From JACMNW01 sp031406155 (GTDB lineage Bacteria; Pseudomonadota; Alphaproteobacteria; Rhodobacterales; Rhodobacteraceae), in the NCBI GenBank assembly GCA_031406155.1, contig JANOGW010000077.1, positions 35,584-99,583 on the forward strand: a stretch of DNA of 64,000 nt, given 5' to 3'. Within the stretch, counting starts at the first letter, position 1, and every line of letters starts with the position of its first letter. Under the pieces are notes generated by a model. It saw only the letters and a program-made list of their open reading frames with translations, searched no databases and had not been told where the DNA came from. Positions 52,389 through 61,870 of this stretch are shown piece after piece. The position numbers and the translations under genes are program-made.

Positions 52389-53261
52389 TCAGTGCGTCTT
52401 GAAGGCCGCGAAGGCCGCGTCATAGGTAGCAAGATTGGTTTCGGTATAGGCAGCATAGTCAAAATCAAGGGTGGAGTGGATCTCGGACACCATGCTCCAC
52501 ATGGCCTCGCGCAGGGCCGAGGCCGCTTTCATGGCGTGATAGCTGTGCAGCCGTTCCAAGGATATGGGGCGGTCAAAGTACCGCTCCAGCATGCGGGTTT
52601 CTTGAGCCGGCGTAAGCCCGTTGTTCGCAGCCAGCCCGCCCAGATCGAACAGCGGCGAGTTGAAGCCGGCATAGTCCCAGTCGATCAGCCAAAGGCGTGC
52701 GCCGTCATCCAGAAAGTTTGCAGGCAACAGATCGTTGTGGCCAAAAACCAGATCAATCGGGCCAACTGCGGCCTCCAGAACGGCGGCCTGCCCGAGCAGG
52801 GCCGCAAGTCTTGGGATATGCCGGCTGGCCCCGGCATGCAGGGTTGCCGCATAGTCACGGATGACGTGAAACACCCAGAACATCAGGGCCGGCCCGCGCA
52901 AATGGGCGGGAATATCGCGATGCGCGCGCGCCAGCAACGTGACGGCCTTCTCCAGCGTTGCCTCTTGCGCGAAATCGGCAGCGGTCAGGGTGCGGGCTTC
53001 GATAAAGTCGATGACCAGTAGACCCGGTTCGTGGTGAATTACGGCGGGCGAGACGCCCGCTGCATGGGCGGCCTGACTGGCAGCAAGCTCGTTGAAGCGC
53101 AGGATCTGATGCACCGGAATATCAGCGCCGAGACGAACCACCGCCCTGCGATCACCGTCCCTGACAAGGAAGTTCCGGTTGGTGATGCCGCCCACCAAAG
53201 GCGATACCTCGACCGACCCTTGCCACAGCGGCAGCCTTCGGATGCGGTTCTGCGGCGTCAC
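52389..53261 (-). CDS. Choline/ethanolamine kinase-like phosphotransferase
   Basis: 290 residues if started at GTG 53261 (VTPQNRIRRLPLWQG); a TTG at 53297 would add twelve residues and neither has a strong ribosome site. Aminoglycoside/choline kinase fold: VVRLGADIPVHQILR (ATP Lys replaced by Arg region), catalytic loop VFGHNDLLPANFL (HxD...N) and LIDWDYAGFNSPLFDLGGL (metal Asp). Paired with the DMGDH-like dehydrogenase, so it likely acts on choline, ethanolamine or a related amino alcohol. Confidence 0.85.
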   Translation of the reverse strand: MTPQNRIRRLPLWQGSVEVSPLVGGITNRNFLVRDGDRRAVVRLGADIPVHQILRFNELAASQAAHAAGVSPAVIHHEPGLLVIDFIEARTLTAADFAQEATLEKAVTLLARAHRDIPAHLRGPALMFWVFHVIRDYAATLHAGASRHIPRLAALLGQAAVLEAAVGPIDLVFGHNDLLPANFLDDGARLWLIDWDYAGFNSPLFDLGGLAANNGLTPAQETRMLERYFDRPISLERLHSYHAMKAASALREAMWSMVSEIHSTLDFDYAAYTETNLATYDAAFAAFKTH

Positions 53262-53718
53262 GCGATTTGCCACTGCGCAGGTTGTGGCCAAACGCAATGC
53301 GAGCGGGACAATAGAATTTTCCCGCCCGCCAAGCAGGCAGATCGAACCGGGCGACCGAGCCTGCTATTTGCTTCGCTGAGAAACTGCTTTCGACGCCCGC
53401 TGTGCCGACGCCAACTATGCCATCCGTAGTAAAACCATCTCTGCGCACGGTGCGGACAGACCAAGACCAACCCAAGGATTTCAGGCCCATCTTGGCGTAT
53501 TTTCATCGCTGCAAAGCAATCTCATTTTGGTAAGTTTATGACAATACAAGTACTAGAGAACCGTTTTGTCGAAATTTTAGTGTGCACCTTCCTATTGCGC
53601 CTGTCAAAACTTTTTTGTGGCTATTTATTGAGTAATGTTTGTTATTGGTTGCTAGCCACGATTTTTTAACTATAATTCCTCACTAAAACAACATTCCGTA
53701 TGGTCGACTGCCCGAAAT
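53262..53718. other. Spacer with AT-rich promoter region before the DeoR gene
   Basis: About 450 bases without a supported gene. The part 53520-53700 is markedly AT-rich (runs of T at 53610-53616 and 53662-53669) and probably contains the promoters for the divergent phosphotransferase and DeoR genes. No clear operator repeat recognised. Confidence 0.5.
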
Positions 53719-54474
53719 ATGAGCCAACGTGTGCGCGAGTTATTGGATGTGTTGGGCGAAACCGGCTCCGGCAGGGTTCAAGATCTTGCATTGCGCCTGA
53801 ACGTCACCCCAGAGACGATTCGCCGCACCATCGCAACGCTGGAGCATCAGGGCCTTGTGACCAAGGTCCATGGCGGTGTGTCACTGAAAAACTGGGGGCT
53901 GGAGCCGTCCTTTGCCCAGCGGTTCGTGCAAAACCAGGCCAGCAAGCGCCGCATCGGCGAGGCGGCTGCAAATCTGATCGCCGATGGCGCATCGCTGTTT
54001 CTGGATGTGGGATCAACGACGGCCTATGTGGCGCAGGCTCTGCGCCAGCGATGTGACCTGCTGGTGGTGACGAATTCGCTGCCCGTGGCGCAGGCGCTGG
54101 CGGGGCAGAACGGCAACCGTGTTTTCATGGCGGGGGGCGAATTGCGCAGCCATGATGGCGGTACGTTTGGCGAAGACGCGCTGGCCTTCGTGCGCCAGTT
54201 CCGGGTGCGCCATGCAATCCTTTCGGTCGCGGGGATCGAGGCGGGGGCCGGGTTCCTCTTGCAAGACCTGCGCGAGGCAGAGTTTTCGCGCGCCATCATC
54301 GCCCGCGCAGACGAGACTATCATCGTCGCAGACGCCAGCAAATTTAGCCAGAACGCAGCCATTCGCATCGCCGAACCGGCAGCGTTTCACCGCCTTGTCA
54401 CCGATGGCCTGCCACCACCCGACATTGCCGATATGCTGGCTGGGGCGGACATTGCCGTAACGCTGGCGGATTAG
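53719..54474 (+). CDS. DeoR/GlpR-family repressor
   Basis: 251 residues. DeoR HTH: GSGRVQDLALRLNVTPETIRRTIATLEHQGLVTKVHGGVSL. The DeoRC sensor domain has LFLDVGSTTAYVAQAL, LLVVTNSLPVAQAL and FRVRHAILSVAGIEAGAGFLLQD, typical for sensing a phosphorylated triose or sugar. It is convergent with and 10 bases from the dihydroxyacetone kinase gene, so it probably controls that polyol operon. Confidence 0.88.
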   Translation: MSQRVRELLDVLGETGSGRVQDLALRLNVTPETIRRTIATLEHQGLVTKVHGGVSLKNWGLEPSFAQRFVQNQASKRRIGEAAANLIADGASLFLDVGSTTAYVAQALRQRCDLLVVTNSLPVAQALAGQNGNRVFMAGGELRSHDGGTFGEDALAFVRQFRVRHAILSVAGIEAGAGFLLQDLREAEFSRAIIARADETIIVADASKFSQNAAIRIAEPAAFHRLVTDGLPPPDIADMLAGADIAVTLAD

Positions 54475-54484
54475 CGCCGGAGTC

Positions 54485-56107
54485 TTAGCCTTGGGCCAGA
54501 TGCTCAAACAGGCGGGCGACGCCCTCTGCGCCCGGGTCGACATGGCCTGCCAGTTTGTCGGCAGATAGATAGCTGGACCGCCCCGCTTTCGCGCGGGTCA
54601 TCTTTGCGGTTGCATTCGCCCCTACTCGCGCAGCTTTGGCAGCGGCACTCACGCCATCCGGCAATGCGGCAAGTGCAGGTGACAGGGCGTCGATCATGGT
54701 GCGGTGCCCGGGTTCTGCACCGCCGACCTGCATCACGCGGTCAAGGCCTGCGGACAGCGCGCCGATCCAGCTTTTGCCGGACGCCGACGCATCGCCCGCC
54801 GCGGCGAAGAAAATGGCCAGCAGCACGCCCGACGAGCCCCCCATGGTTTGGCTCAACTCCATCCCGATGGCGCGGTACAGTTGGGTCGGGTCGGCAAGCG
54901 GCAGACGATCAAGCGCGGCGATCAGGGCGCGCGACGCCCCGGCAAGCGTCGATCCGGTATCGCCATCGCCCGATTTCGCATCCAGCGCGTTCAGATCGCG
55001 TTCGGCAGAAATCAACGCCAGACAACAGCTGTCGATCAGCGCGCGCCGTCCCGGATGGGCGGATGCCATCGGCTGGATCGGGCTAAGGCCATCGGGCAAA
55101 GGGCGTATCGGGATCGGGCCAAGCGTGCTGACGCCGGGCCAGGCATGCGGGGCAACCGGGGCTGCCAGTGCGTCGATATCCAGGGGCGTAACGGGCAGCA
55201 AAGACACCGAAAAACCCTGCATATCCAACGAGGTCATCATTTCTGCAGGGCCAATGATCCACTTGACGCGCCCGCCGAGTGCCGACTGCGCCAGCTCTTC
55301 GGTCAGCACGGCCATTTCAAGCGGGGTTGCGCCGCCAAGGTTGTTCAAAAGGGCCACATGATTGCCGGGGCCGGCGTGCGGAACCAGACGGTCAAGCACC
55401 ATGGCCATTGCGGCTTTGGCACCGGTGAAATCAACCTGACTGACCCCCGCCTCGCCATGAATGCCAAGGCCAAGTTCGGCCTGCCCGGCCCCGATGCGGT
55501 CTTCTTTTGGCGAACCGGGGACCGTGCAGGTATCAAGCGACATTCCGATCGAAATCACCCCCTCGATGACCCGGCGGGCAGCGGCGGCGACGGCATCCAA
55601 GGACGCGCCTGCATCGGCCAAGGCGCCGGCAATCTTGTGCACGAACAATGTGCCGGCAACGCCGCGCGCCTGCGGCAGGTCGGGCAAAGCGACGTCGTCA
55701 TCGACGATGACCATCTCGACCTGATGACCAAAGGCCCGGGCGCGTTCGGCGGCCAGCCCGAAGTTGAGCCGGTCGCCGGTGTAGTTCTTCACGATCAGCA
55801 GACAGCCCGCCTTGCCGGTGACGGCCAGAATGCCCGCAAGTACGGCATCGACCGACGGGCTGGCAAAGACATCGCCGCAGACAGCGGCAGTCAGCATGCC
55901 CTGGCCCACGAAACCGGCATGGCTTGGCTCGTGCCCCGACCCACCGCCCGACACCAGTGCAACCTTGCTGCGGTCCCAGTCGGACCGCACGACCACCTTG
56001 ATATGCGGATACCCGTCAAGCCGCGCCAGCAACCCGTTTGACGCGCGGACCATGCCGTCAATCGCTTCGGTCACCAGCGTTTCTTTGCTGTTAATGAACT
56101 GGTTCAT
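54485..56107 (-). CDS. Dihydroxyacetone kinase, fused DhaK-DhaL
   Basis: 540 residues. DhaK part (1-~330) with LVSGGGSGHEPSHAGFVG and the substrate-binding His217 in GLGIHGEAG. DhaL part (~350-540) with the ATP-binding acidic motif DAKSGDGDTGSTL and MGGSSGVLLAIFF. The fusion is ATP-dependent and does not need the phosphotransferase system. Phosphorylates dihydroxyacetone or a close ketose such as erythrulose. Last gene of the leftward importer operon, 12 bases after the second ATPase. Confidence 0.93.
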   Translation of the reverse strand: MNQFINSKETLVTEAIDGMVRASNGLLARLDGYPHIKVVVRSDWDRSKVALVSGGGSGHEPSHAGFVGQGMLTAAVCGDVFASPSVDAVLAGILAVTGKAGCLLIVKNYTGDRLNFGLAAERARAFGHQVEMVIVDDDVALPDLPQARGVAGTLFVHKIAGALADAGASLDAVAAAARRVIEGVISIGMSLDTCTVPGSPKEDRIGAGQAELGLGIHGEAGVSQVDFTGAKAAMAMVLDRLVPHAGPGNHVALLNNLGGATPLEMAVLTEELAQSALGGRVKWIIGPAEMMTSLDMQGFSVSLLPVTPLDIDALAAPVAPHAWPGVSTLGPIPIRPLPDGLSPIQPMASAHPGRRALIDSCCLALISAERDLNALDAKSGDGDTGSTLAGASRALIAALDRLPLADPTQLYRAIGMELSQTMGGSSGVLLAIFFAAAGDASASGKSWIGALSAGLDRVMQVGGAEPGHRTMIDALSPALAALPDGVSAAAKAARVGANATAKMTRAKAGRSSYLSADKLAGHVDPGAEGVARLFEHLAQG

Positions 56108-56119
56108 GCGTGGCCTCCC

Positions 56120-57115
56120 TTATCCGATGCGGTTTCCGGCACCGTCAAAGTAGAACGGCCGGTTTGGTTGGATTTTTATGATGTCGCCCGATTTCAATGG
56201 TGTATGGGCTTCTGTTACAGTGATCAGATCGGAATTCCGGTACGACAGATGCAGCCGGGTCTGATCACCCAGATGTTCAACGCGCTTGACCAGACAATCC
56301 TGTCCTTGCCCCTGTGTGATATGCTCGGGTCGCAGGCCGATGCTGACGGCCCCGGCTGGTGCCGCGCCAAAAAGTTCGGCGGGCAGGATGTTGATGTGGG
56401 GCTGGCCCAGACGTCCGGCGGCATAGATGCTGATCGGCTGTTCGTACACTTCGCGAGGGGAGCCGAACTGCACAAGCCGGCCATGATCCAGCACACCGAC
56501 ATGAGTCGCCATGGTCATCGCTTCGATCTGATCATGGGTGACGTAAAGAAACGTCGCCCCCAGATTGGCCTGAATATTCTTCAACTCGACCCGCAGATCG
56601 GCGCGCAGTTTGGCATCAAGCGAGCTGAGCGGTTCATCCATCAGATAGACCGACGGGTTGCGCACCAGCGCCCGACCGATCGAAACGCGCTGCATTTCGC
56701 CACCGGAAAGCTGCGTGGCCTTGTTGTCGAGTTTGTGGGAAATCTGCAAGATTTCAGCGACTTCGCCGACTTTCCTCGCAATTTCGGCTGGCGGGGTCTT
56801 CAGCAGGGGCGATTTCAGCGGAAACTCCATATTCTGGCGCACCGTCAGATGTGGGTAGAGCGAGTATTGCTGGAAGACCATCGCCACGTTGCGCTGCGCA
56901 GGCGTCAGGCCCTTCATGGACTGCCCGCCGATGTGAACCTCCCCCCGGTCGGGCTTGTCGAGGCCGGACACCATGCGCAGCATGGTGGTCTTGCCTGCCC
57001 CGGTTGGCCCAAGCAGCACCACAAACGCGCCATCCGGCACCGTGATCGACACATCTTGCAATGCCTCGCGCGGACCGAAAGATTTTGAGACATGCTGCAA
57101 TTCTACTTCAGCCAT
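56120..57115 (-). CDS. Polyol ABC transporter ATPase 2 (GlpS/GlpT or UgpC type)
   Basis: 331 residues. Walker A GPTGAGKTTMLRM, Q-loop VFQQYSLYPHL, signature LSGGEMQRVSIGRAL, Walker B VYLMDEPLSSLDAKLR and VTHDQIEAM, then a TOBE-like C-terminus (GLRPEHI). Start overlaps the upstream ATPase by eight bases. Two different ATPases serving one importer is the arrangement of the glycerol transporter GlpSTPQV of rhizobia. Confidence 0.9.
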   Translation of the reverse strand: MAEVELQHVSKSFGPREALQDVSITVPDGAFVVLLGPTGAGKTTMLRMVSGLDKPDRGEVHIGGQSMKGLTPAQRNVAMVFQQYSLYPHLTVRQNMEFPLKSPLLKTPPAEIARKVGEVAEILQISHKLDNKATQLSGGEMQRVSIGRALVRNPSVYLMDEPLSSLDAKLRADLRVELKNIQANLGATFLYVTHDQIEAMTMATHVGVLDHGRLVQFGSPREVYEQPISIYAAGRLGQPHINILPAELFGAAPAGAVSIGLRPEHITQGQGQDCLVKRVEHLGDQTRLHLSYRNSDLITVTEAHTPLKSGDIIKIQPNRPFYFDGAGNRIG

Positions 57116-58205
57116 GGATCAGAACCTTTTGATTTGCTTGTGAGACCAGCGCTTTTCCGTTGGCGGCATCAAACACCGTGACAGATCGCGGATCAAACCG
57201 CAGGCCGGTCAGATCGCCGATATTGACCACGATGTCAGAGCCGATCCGGGATTTGACTGGACCATGCCCGGTGTCCAACGTCACGATCTGGGTCGTGCCC
57301 AGATATTCGGCCGCGACGATCCTGCCGCGAAACGGGGCCGCGTCATCCAGCCGGACATGTTCCGGCCGCACCCCAAGGGTCAGGGTGCCATTTGCCCCGC
57401 TGATCATTTCGGGGATGTCGAAAGACGCCTCGGACATCGTCACGCTGCGCGACCCGTTGCCGACCATGCCGTCGAAATCGAGCAGGTTCATCGCCGGAGA
57501 GCCGATGAATTTGGCGACGAAGGTGGTTGCTGGCCAATCGTAGATGTCTTGCGGTTTACCAAACTGTTCGACAACGCCATGGTTCATCACGACAATCTTG
57601 TCGCCCATCTGCATCGCCTCCAACTGGTCATGGGTAACATAGACGGTGGTGGCCCCCATCCGGTCATGCAGGGCACGCAGTTCCAGCGCCATAAATTCGC
57701 GAAATTCGGCATCCAGTGCGCCCAGAGGTTCGTCCATCAAGAAACAGGCCGGATCGCGCACGATGGCGCGACCAAGGGCGACGCGTTGCCGGTCGCCACC
57801 CGACAGGCCGCCGACCGGGCTTTCCAGCAGGTTGGAGATGCCCAATATCTCGGCCACTTCGTTGACCTTAGCGCGCACCTGATCGCGCGGCATGCCTTGG
57901 CTGACCAGCGGGTAAGAGATGTTCTTGCGAACATTCATATGTGGGTAAAGCGCGAACATCTGGAATACGAAAGCGATATCGCGCTGGCTTGCGGGCTTTT
58001 GGCTGACCTCTTCGCCGTCAATGTAGATTTCACCCGCAGTCGGCAGTTCCAGCCCTGCGATCATGCGCAAGGTTGTGGTTTTGCCGCAGCCAGAGGGGCC
58101 AAGCAGCATGAAGAACTCGCCATCCTCGATGGTGAAGCTGGAGGATTGCACGGCGGTGAACGCCCCGAATTCCTTGCGCACGTTCTTGATGACGATCTGG
58201 GCCAT
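57108..58205 (-). CDS. Polyol ABC transporter ATPase 1 (UgpC type)
   Basis: 365 residues. Walker A GPSGCGKTTTLRM, Q-loop VFQMFALYPHMNV, signature LSGGDRQRVALGRAI, Walker B CFLMDEPLGALDAEF and VTHDQLEAM, and the C-terminal regulatory domain with GVRPEHVRLDD. Three bases after the small membrane protein gene. Pairs with the next ATPase as a heterodimer. Confidence 0.9.
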   Translation of the reverse strand: MAQIVIKNVRKEFGAFTAVQSSSFTIEDGEFFMLLGPSGCGKTTTLRMIAGLELPTAGEIYIDGEEVSQKPASQRDIAFVFQMFALYPHMNVRKNISYPLVSQGMPRDQVRAKVNEVAEILGISNLLESPVGGLSGGDRQRVALGRAIVRDPACFLMDEPLGALDAEFREFMALELRALHDRMGATTVYVTHDQLEAMQMGDKIVVMNHGVVEQFGKPQDIYDWPATTFVAKFIGSPAMNLLDFDGMVGNGSRSVTMSEASFDIPEMISGANGTLTLGVRPEHVRLDDAAPFRGRIVAAEYLGTTQIVTLDTGHGPVKSRIGSDIVVNIGDLTGLRFDPRSVTVFDAANGKALVSQANQKVLIHG

Positions 58206-58208
58206 CGG

Positions 58209-58406
58209 CTACTCCGGAAAATGGCTGACGAAGATGAACATCACAGTTCCGGTCAGCGTCACGATGAACGAATAGGTGAACAAAATCAGCGCGAAGGGTT
58301 GCATCAGCATGAAGACGCCAAGGGCGATCAGGATGGTGGCGAGCATTTCCCAAGGACCGCGACGAAAGCGCAGAAGGCCCCTGAGGAAGGTCTTGAGATA
58401 GCTCAT
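58209..58406 (-). CDS. Small membrane protein of the polyol ABC operon
   Basis: 65 residues from ATG 58406 with GAAGGA seven bases upstream. Basic amphipathic N-terminus (MSYLKTFLRGLLRFRRGP) and two membrane helices (MLATILIALGVFMLMQPFALILF and YSFIVTLTGTVMFIFV). Between permease 2 and ATPase 1. Rhizobial glycerol importers have a small extra membrane protein (GlpU) in the operon; similarity beyond size and place cannot be judged here. Confidence 0.7.
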   Translation of the reverse strand: MSYLKTFLRGLLRFRRGPWEMLATILIALGVFMLMQPFALILFTYSFIVTLTGTVMFIFVSHFPE

Positions 58407-58449
58407 TGGCATGTCCTTCGCGCGCGATTGGGGCAGAAGCGGCGGGCGG

Positions 58450-59388
58450 TCATTTGCGCACCGCGCCGAAGGTGATCCCGCGCAGCAGGTGTTTGCGCAG
58501 CAAAATCGTGAACACCATGATCGGGACAAGAAAGATCGTGGCCCCTGCGGCGACGGCCGGCCAATCCTTGCCACCGGTTCCGATGATTGTCGGAATGAAG
58601 GGTGGGGCGGTCTGGGCGGTGCCAGATGTCAGCAGCGCCGCGAAGGCGTATTCGTTCCAAGCAAAGATCAGGCAGAAGATGGCGGTCGAGGCGATGCCGG
58701 TGGCCGCCTGCGGCAGAACGACCTTGTAGAACGCCTGAAACCGCGAATAGCCGTCGATCAGGGCGGCCTCTTCATACTCGACCGGGATCTCGTCGATGAA
58801 ACCTTTGAGCAGCCAGACCGACAGCGACAGATTGACCGCCGTATAGAGCAGGATCATGCCCAGATGCGTATCGCTGAGGCCCAGCTGGCGGTACATCAGG
58901 AAGATCGGAATGGCGACGGCAATAGGGGGCATCATGCGGGTGGACAGGATGAAGAACAGTAGATCGTCCTTCAGCGGCACCTTGAAACGGCTGAAGGCAT
59001 AGGCGGCGATGGTACCAAGGAAAACCGACAGGAAAGTCGACCCAAAGCCGATGATGACGGAATTCATGAACCGTTCGCCATAGCGCGAGGGGCCGGTGAT
59101 TACCATGTCGTACTGGCGCACGATGCGGTCATAGAATGTGGCGGGTTCACCCAGTGCTGCAAGGTCTTCGGGCGTCACCCGGCTGCGCGAGGTAAACAGG
59201 TTGACGTAGCCTTCGAGTGACGGGGTGAACAGCACCTTCGGCGGGTAAGCGATGGCATCAGCGGGGGTTTTGAAACCCGTTGCAATGATCCACAGCAGCG
59301 GCATCAGGGTGATTACGGCATAGGTGACCACAAGCACACCGGCGAGCCATTTCTGGCGATTTGACGGCTCTGTGATGGAATAGCTCAT
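58450..59388 (-). CDS. Polyol ABC transporter permease 2 (MalG/GlpQ type)
   Basis: 312 residues from ATG 59388, which overlaps the upstream permease stop (ATGA). Six membrane helices; an enlarged periplasmic loop (ITRSRVTPEDLAALGEPATFYDRIV-like, about residues 60-95) follows the first. EAA loop: VEYEEAALIDGYSRFQAFYKVVLPQAATGI; C-terminus LLRGITFGAVRK. The large loop matches the glycerol-type branch of these permeases. Confidence 0.92.
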   Translation of the reverse strand: MSYSITEPSNRQKWLAGVLVVTYAVITLMPLLWIIATGFKTPADAIAYPPKVLFTPSLEGYVNLFTSRSRVTPEDLAALGEPATFYDRIVRQYDMVITGPSRYGERFMNSVIIGFGSTFLSVFLGTIAAYAFSRFKVPLKDDLLFFILSTRMMPPIAVAIPIFLMYRQLGLSDTHLGMILLYTAVNLSLSVWLLKGFIDEIPVEYEEAALIDGYSRFQAFYKVVLPQAATGIASTAIFCLIFAWNEYAFAALLTSGTAQTAPPFIPTIIGTGGKDWPAVAAGATIFLVPIMVFTILLRKHLLRGITFGAVRK

Positions 59389-60332
59389 CTGTCTTTGACC
59401 TTGTTGAGGGCTTTCACATAGATCGAGGCAAGCCCGAAGACCGTGACGAACAGGATGACGGCATAGGCAGAGGCATAGCCGGTGCGCCATTTCTCGAACG
59501 CTTCACGCTTGAGGTCGATCGAGGTAAGTTGCGTTGTGGCCCCAGGCCCGCCCCCGGTCAGTTGCACGACGAGGTCAAACATCTTGAAGTTTTCAATACC
59601 CCGGAACAGCACGGCCAGCATCAGGAACGGCAGCGCCATCGGGATGGTGATGGTCCAGAACTGCCGCCATTTCGAGGCACGGTCGCATTCTGCTGCCTCG
59701 TAAATGCTGGACGGGATCGAGCGTAGACCGGCTAGGCAGATCAGCATCACGAAGGGCGTCCACATCCAGGTGTCGACGATGACGATGGCCCAGGGCGCCA
59801 AAGCAACTTCGCCGATCATTGAAAAGCTGGCGGGATCGGTGCCCGAAAAGAACTGGACGAAGTAATTGAACAGGCCGATCTGGGGTTGGTAAAGGAAGGT
59901 CCAGAAGTTGCCGACTACGGCCGGAGACAGCATCATCGGCAGCACGATCAAGGTGGTCCACACATCGTTGCCGCGAAACCTCTTGTTGATCAGATAGGCC
60001 AGCGTAAAGCCGATCAGCACCTGAAACACGATGGTCCAGATCAGGAAATGCGCCGTTGCCTGCAGCGACACCCAAGTGTCCGGATCGGTCAGGATCTTGC
60101 GGTAGTTTTCGATGCCGACAAATTCTACCGGGTTGTTCGGCCGGTTGGTGCGAAAGTTCGTCAGGCTAAGCCGGATGGTCCAGATCAGCGGGAAGATGTT
60201 CACCGCCAGCAACAGGAAGATCGTCGGCGCGACAAAAGCCCAGGCAATCGCACGATCTGACAGACCACGGATGCGATGCGCAAGTTTGGGCGGTGTCGCT
60301 GACGCCACGCGTTGGACCAGACGATCAGACAT
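59385..60332 (-). CDS. Polyol ABC transporter permease 1 (MalF/GlpP type)
   Basis: 315 residues with six membrane helices (AWAFVAPTIFLLLAVNIFPLIWTIRLS first). EAA loop: SSIYEAAECDRASKWRQFWTITIPMALPFL. Starts 138 bases after the binding-protein stop, with GGAAAG upstream, and is translationally coupled to permease 2. Confidence 0.92.
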   Translation of the reverse strand: MSDRLVQRVASATPPKLAHRIRGLSDRAIAWAFVAPTIFLLLAVNIFPLIWTIRLSLTNFRTNRPNNPVEFVGIENYRKILTDPDTWVSLQATAHFLIWTIVFQVLIGFTLAYLINKRFRGNDVWTTLIVLPMMLSPAVVGNFWTFLYQPQIGLFNYFVQFFSGTDPASFSMIGEVALAPWAIVIVDTWMWTPFVMLICLAGLRSIPSSIYEAAECDRASKWRQFWTITIPMALPFLMLAVLFRGIENFKMFDLVVQLTGGGPGATTQLTSIDLKREAFEKWRTGYASAYAVILFVTVFGLASIYVKALNKVKDR

Positions 60333-60470
60333 GATTCGAACTTTCCTGAGGGCGGCGGTCGCCGGGAAATGATGCGCGAGACCCGATTGGCCCTCAAGAG
60401 CCTCGCGCTTTATGTTGCCCGCCGCTTGCAGGTAGCGGACAACAATCAGGTTGGGTCAGTCCTGACGGTG

Positions 60471-61793
60471 TCAGTACTTTCCCTCTTCCTCGAACGTGGC
60501 TTGCCAATCTGCTGCCAGACCGTCAAGCGCCTCTTTCGCGGTGCCGTTGCCGGCGACCACATAGTCATGGAACCACTTTTGCGAGGATTGCAGCAGGGTG
60601 GCATAGCTGGGTTCGGCCCAGAAATCCTTTACGATGGCCATGCTGTCGAGGAAGGTTTGCGCATAGGGCTGGCTGGTTACAAAGCCCGGATCTTCGACCA
60701 CGGCGCGCAGGGCCGAAAAGCCGCCCAGTTGCCACCACTTGGCCTGCACCTCTGGCTGCGCGAACCACTTGATATAGGTCAGCGCCGCTTCTTGTTTTTC
60801 AGAGGCGGAAACCACTGAAATGCCCTGCCCGCCCAGTTGTGCGAACTTGTCGCCATTCGGACCAGCGGGGTTGGCAAAGTAACCGGTCACATCGCCGCCG
60901 ACATTGGCGTCGGTGTGGAAGCCCGGCCAGGTAAAGGCAAAGTTCATCTGCAGGGCAACCTGACCCGATTTAAATGCATCAACGCCCTCACCCATGTAGC
61001 TGTTCGATGATCCTGGCGGCACGCAGCAATCGTAGAGCGCCTTGTAGTATTCTAGACCCGCAACCGAGGCGTCCGAGTTTACGAATCCTTCCATGTCATA
61101 GGGCTTGTCCGGGTTGTCATATTTGAAGCCAAAGCCGTAAAGCACGTTCATGGCACCCATGGTGATGCCTTCCGAGCCTCGCTCGGTATAGATCGAGGCA
61201 CCGTAAACAGTCTTGCCGTCAATCTCGCGGTTCTGGAAGAATTCGGCGATCTCCTTCAGTTCGGCATAGGTCGCGGGGATGCCCAGATCGCGGCCATACT
61301 TTTCCTTGAATTCAGCCTGCAGTTCGGGACGCGCGAACCAATCCTTACGGTAAGTCCAGCCAACAACATCGCCAAACGCCGGCAGCGACCAATAGTTCGG
61401 CGTATTCTTTGGCCATTCGGAGTAGCCGGTCACGGTGGCAGGAATGAAAGCTTCCATCGAGATGTCATTGGCGTCGAAGAAATCGTTCAGCTTGACGTAC
61501 TGGCCGTTTTCAGCAGCCCCGCCGATCCACTGGCTGTCACCGATCATCAGGTCGCACAACTTGCCGCCCGAGTTCAGTTCGTTCAGCATGCGGTCGGCGA
61601 AATTGGTCCATGGCACAAATTCAAATGACATCTTGTTGCCGGACTGCGCTTCATAATCCTTGCTGAGTTCGATCAGCGCGTTTGCCGGATCCCATGCCGC
61701 CCAGCACAGGGTCAGGTCTTCAGCCTGCGCCGCACCTGCGGCCCCAATCACGAGGGATAAGGCAGTGGTCGCGGCAAGATATCTTGACGTCAT
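60471..61793 (-). CDS. Polyol ABC transporter binding protein (SBP family 1)
   Basis: 440 residues. Sec signal peptide MTSRYLAATTALSLVIGAAG with cleavage after AAQA (residue ~24). Mature protein begins EDLTLCWAAWDPANALIELSKDYEAQSG and contains family 1 SBP features (ALQMNFAFTWPGFHTDANVGGDVTG). It provides ligand to the GlpPQ-type channel. GGGAGG precedes the start. First gene of the structural operon, downstream of lacI-type regulator and its putative operator. Confidence 0.92.
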   Translation of the reverse strand: MTSRYLAATTALSLVIGAAGAAQAEDLTLCWAAWDPANALIELSKDYEAQSGNKMSFEFVPWTNFADRMLNELNSGGKLCDLMIGDSQWIGGAAENGQYVKLNDFFDANDISMEAFIPATVTGYSEWPKNTPNYWSLPAFGDVVGWTYRKDWFARPELQAEFKEKYGRDLGIPATYAELKEIAEFFQNREIDGKTVYGASIYTERGSEGITMGAMNVLYGFGFKYDNPDKPYDMEGFVNSDASVAGLEYYKALYDCCVPPGSSNSYMGEGVDAFKSGQVALQMNFAFTWPGFHTDANVGGDVTGYFANPAGPNGDKFAQLGGQGISVVSASEKQEAALTYIKWFAQPEVQAKWWQLGGFSALRAVVEDPGFVTSQPYAQTFLDSMAIVKDFWAEPSYATLLQSSQKWFHDYVVAGNGTAKEALDGLAADWQATFEEEGKY

Positions 61794-61870
61794 TGTTTTT
61801 CCTCCCGGGTTAAATTGTTCTGGGGCAAGTCAAACTCGAACCGAATCTGCATGACCCTTTTTTCTTGAGA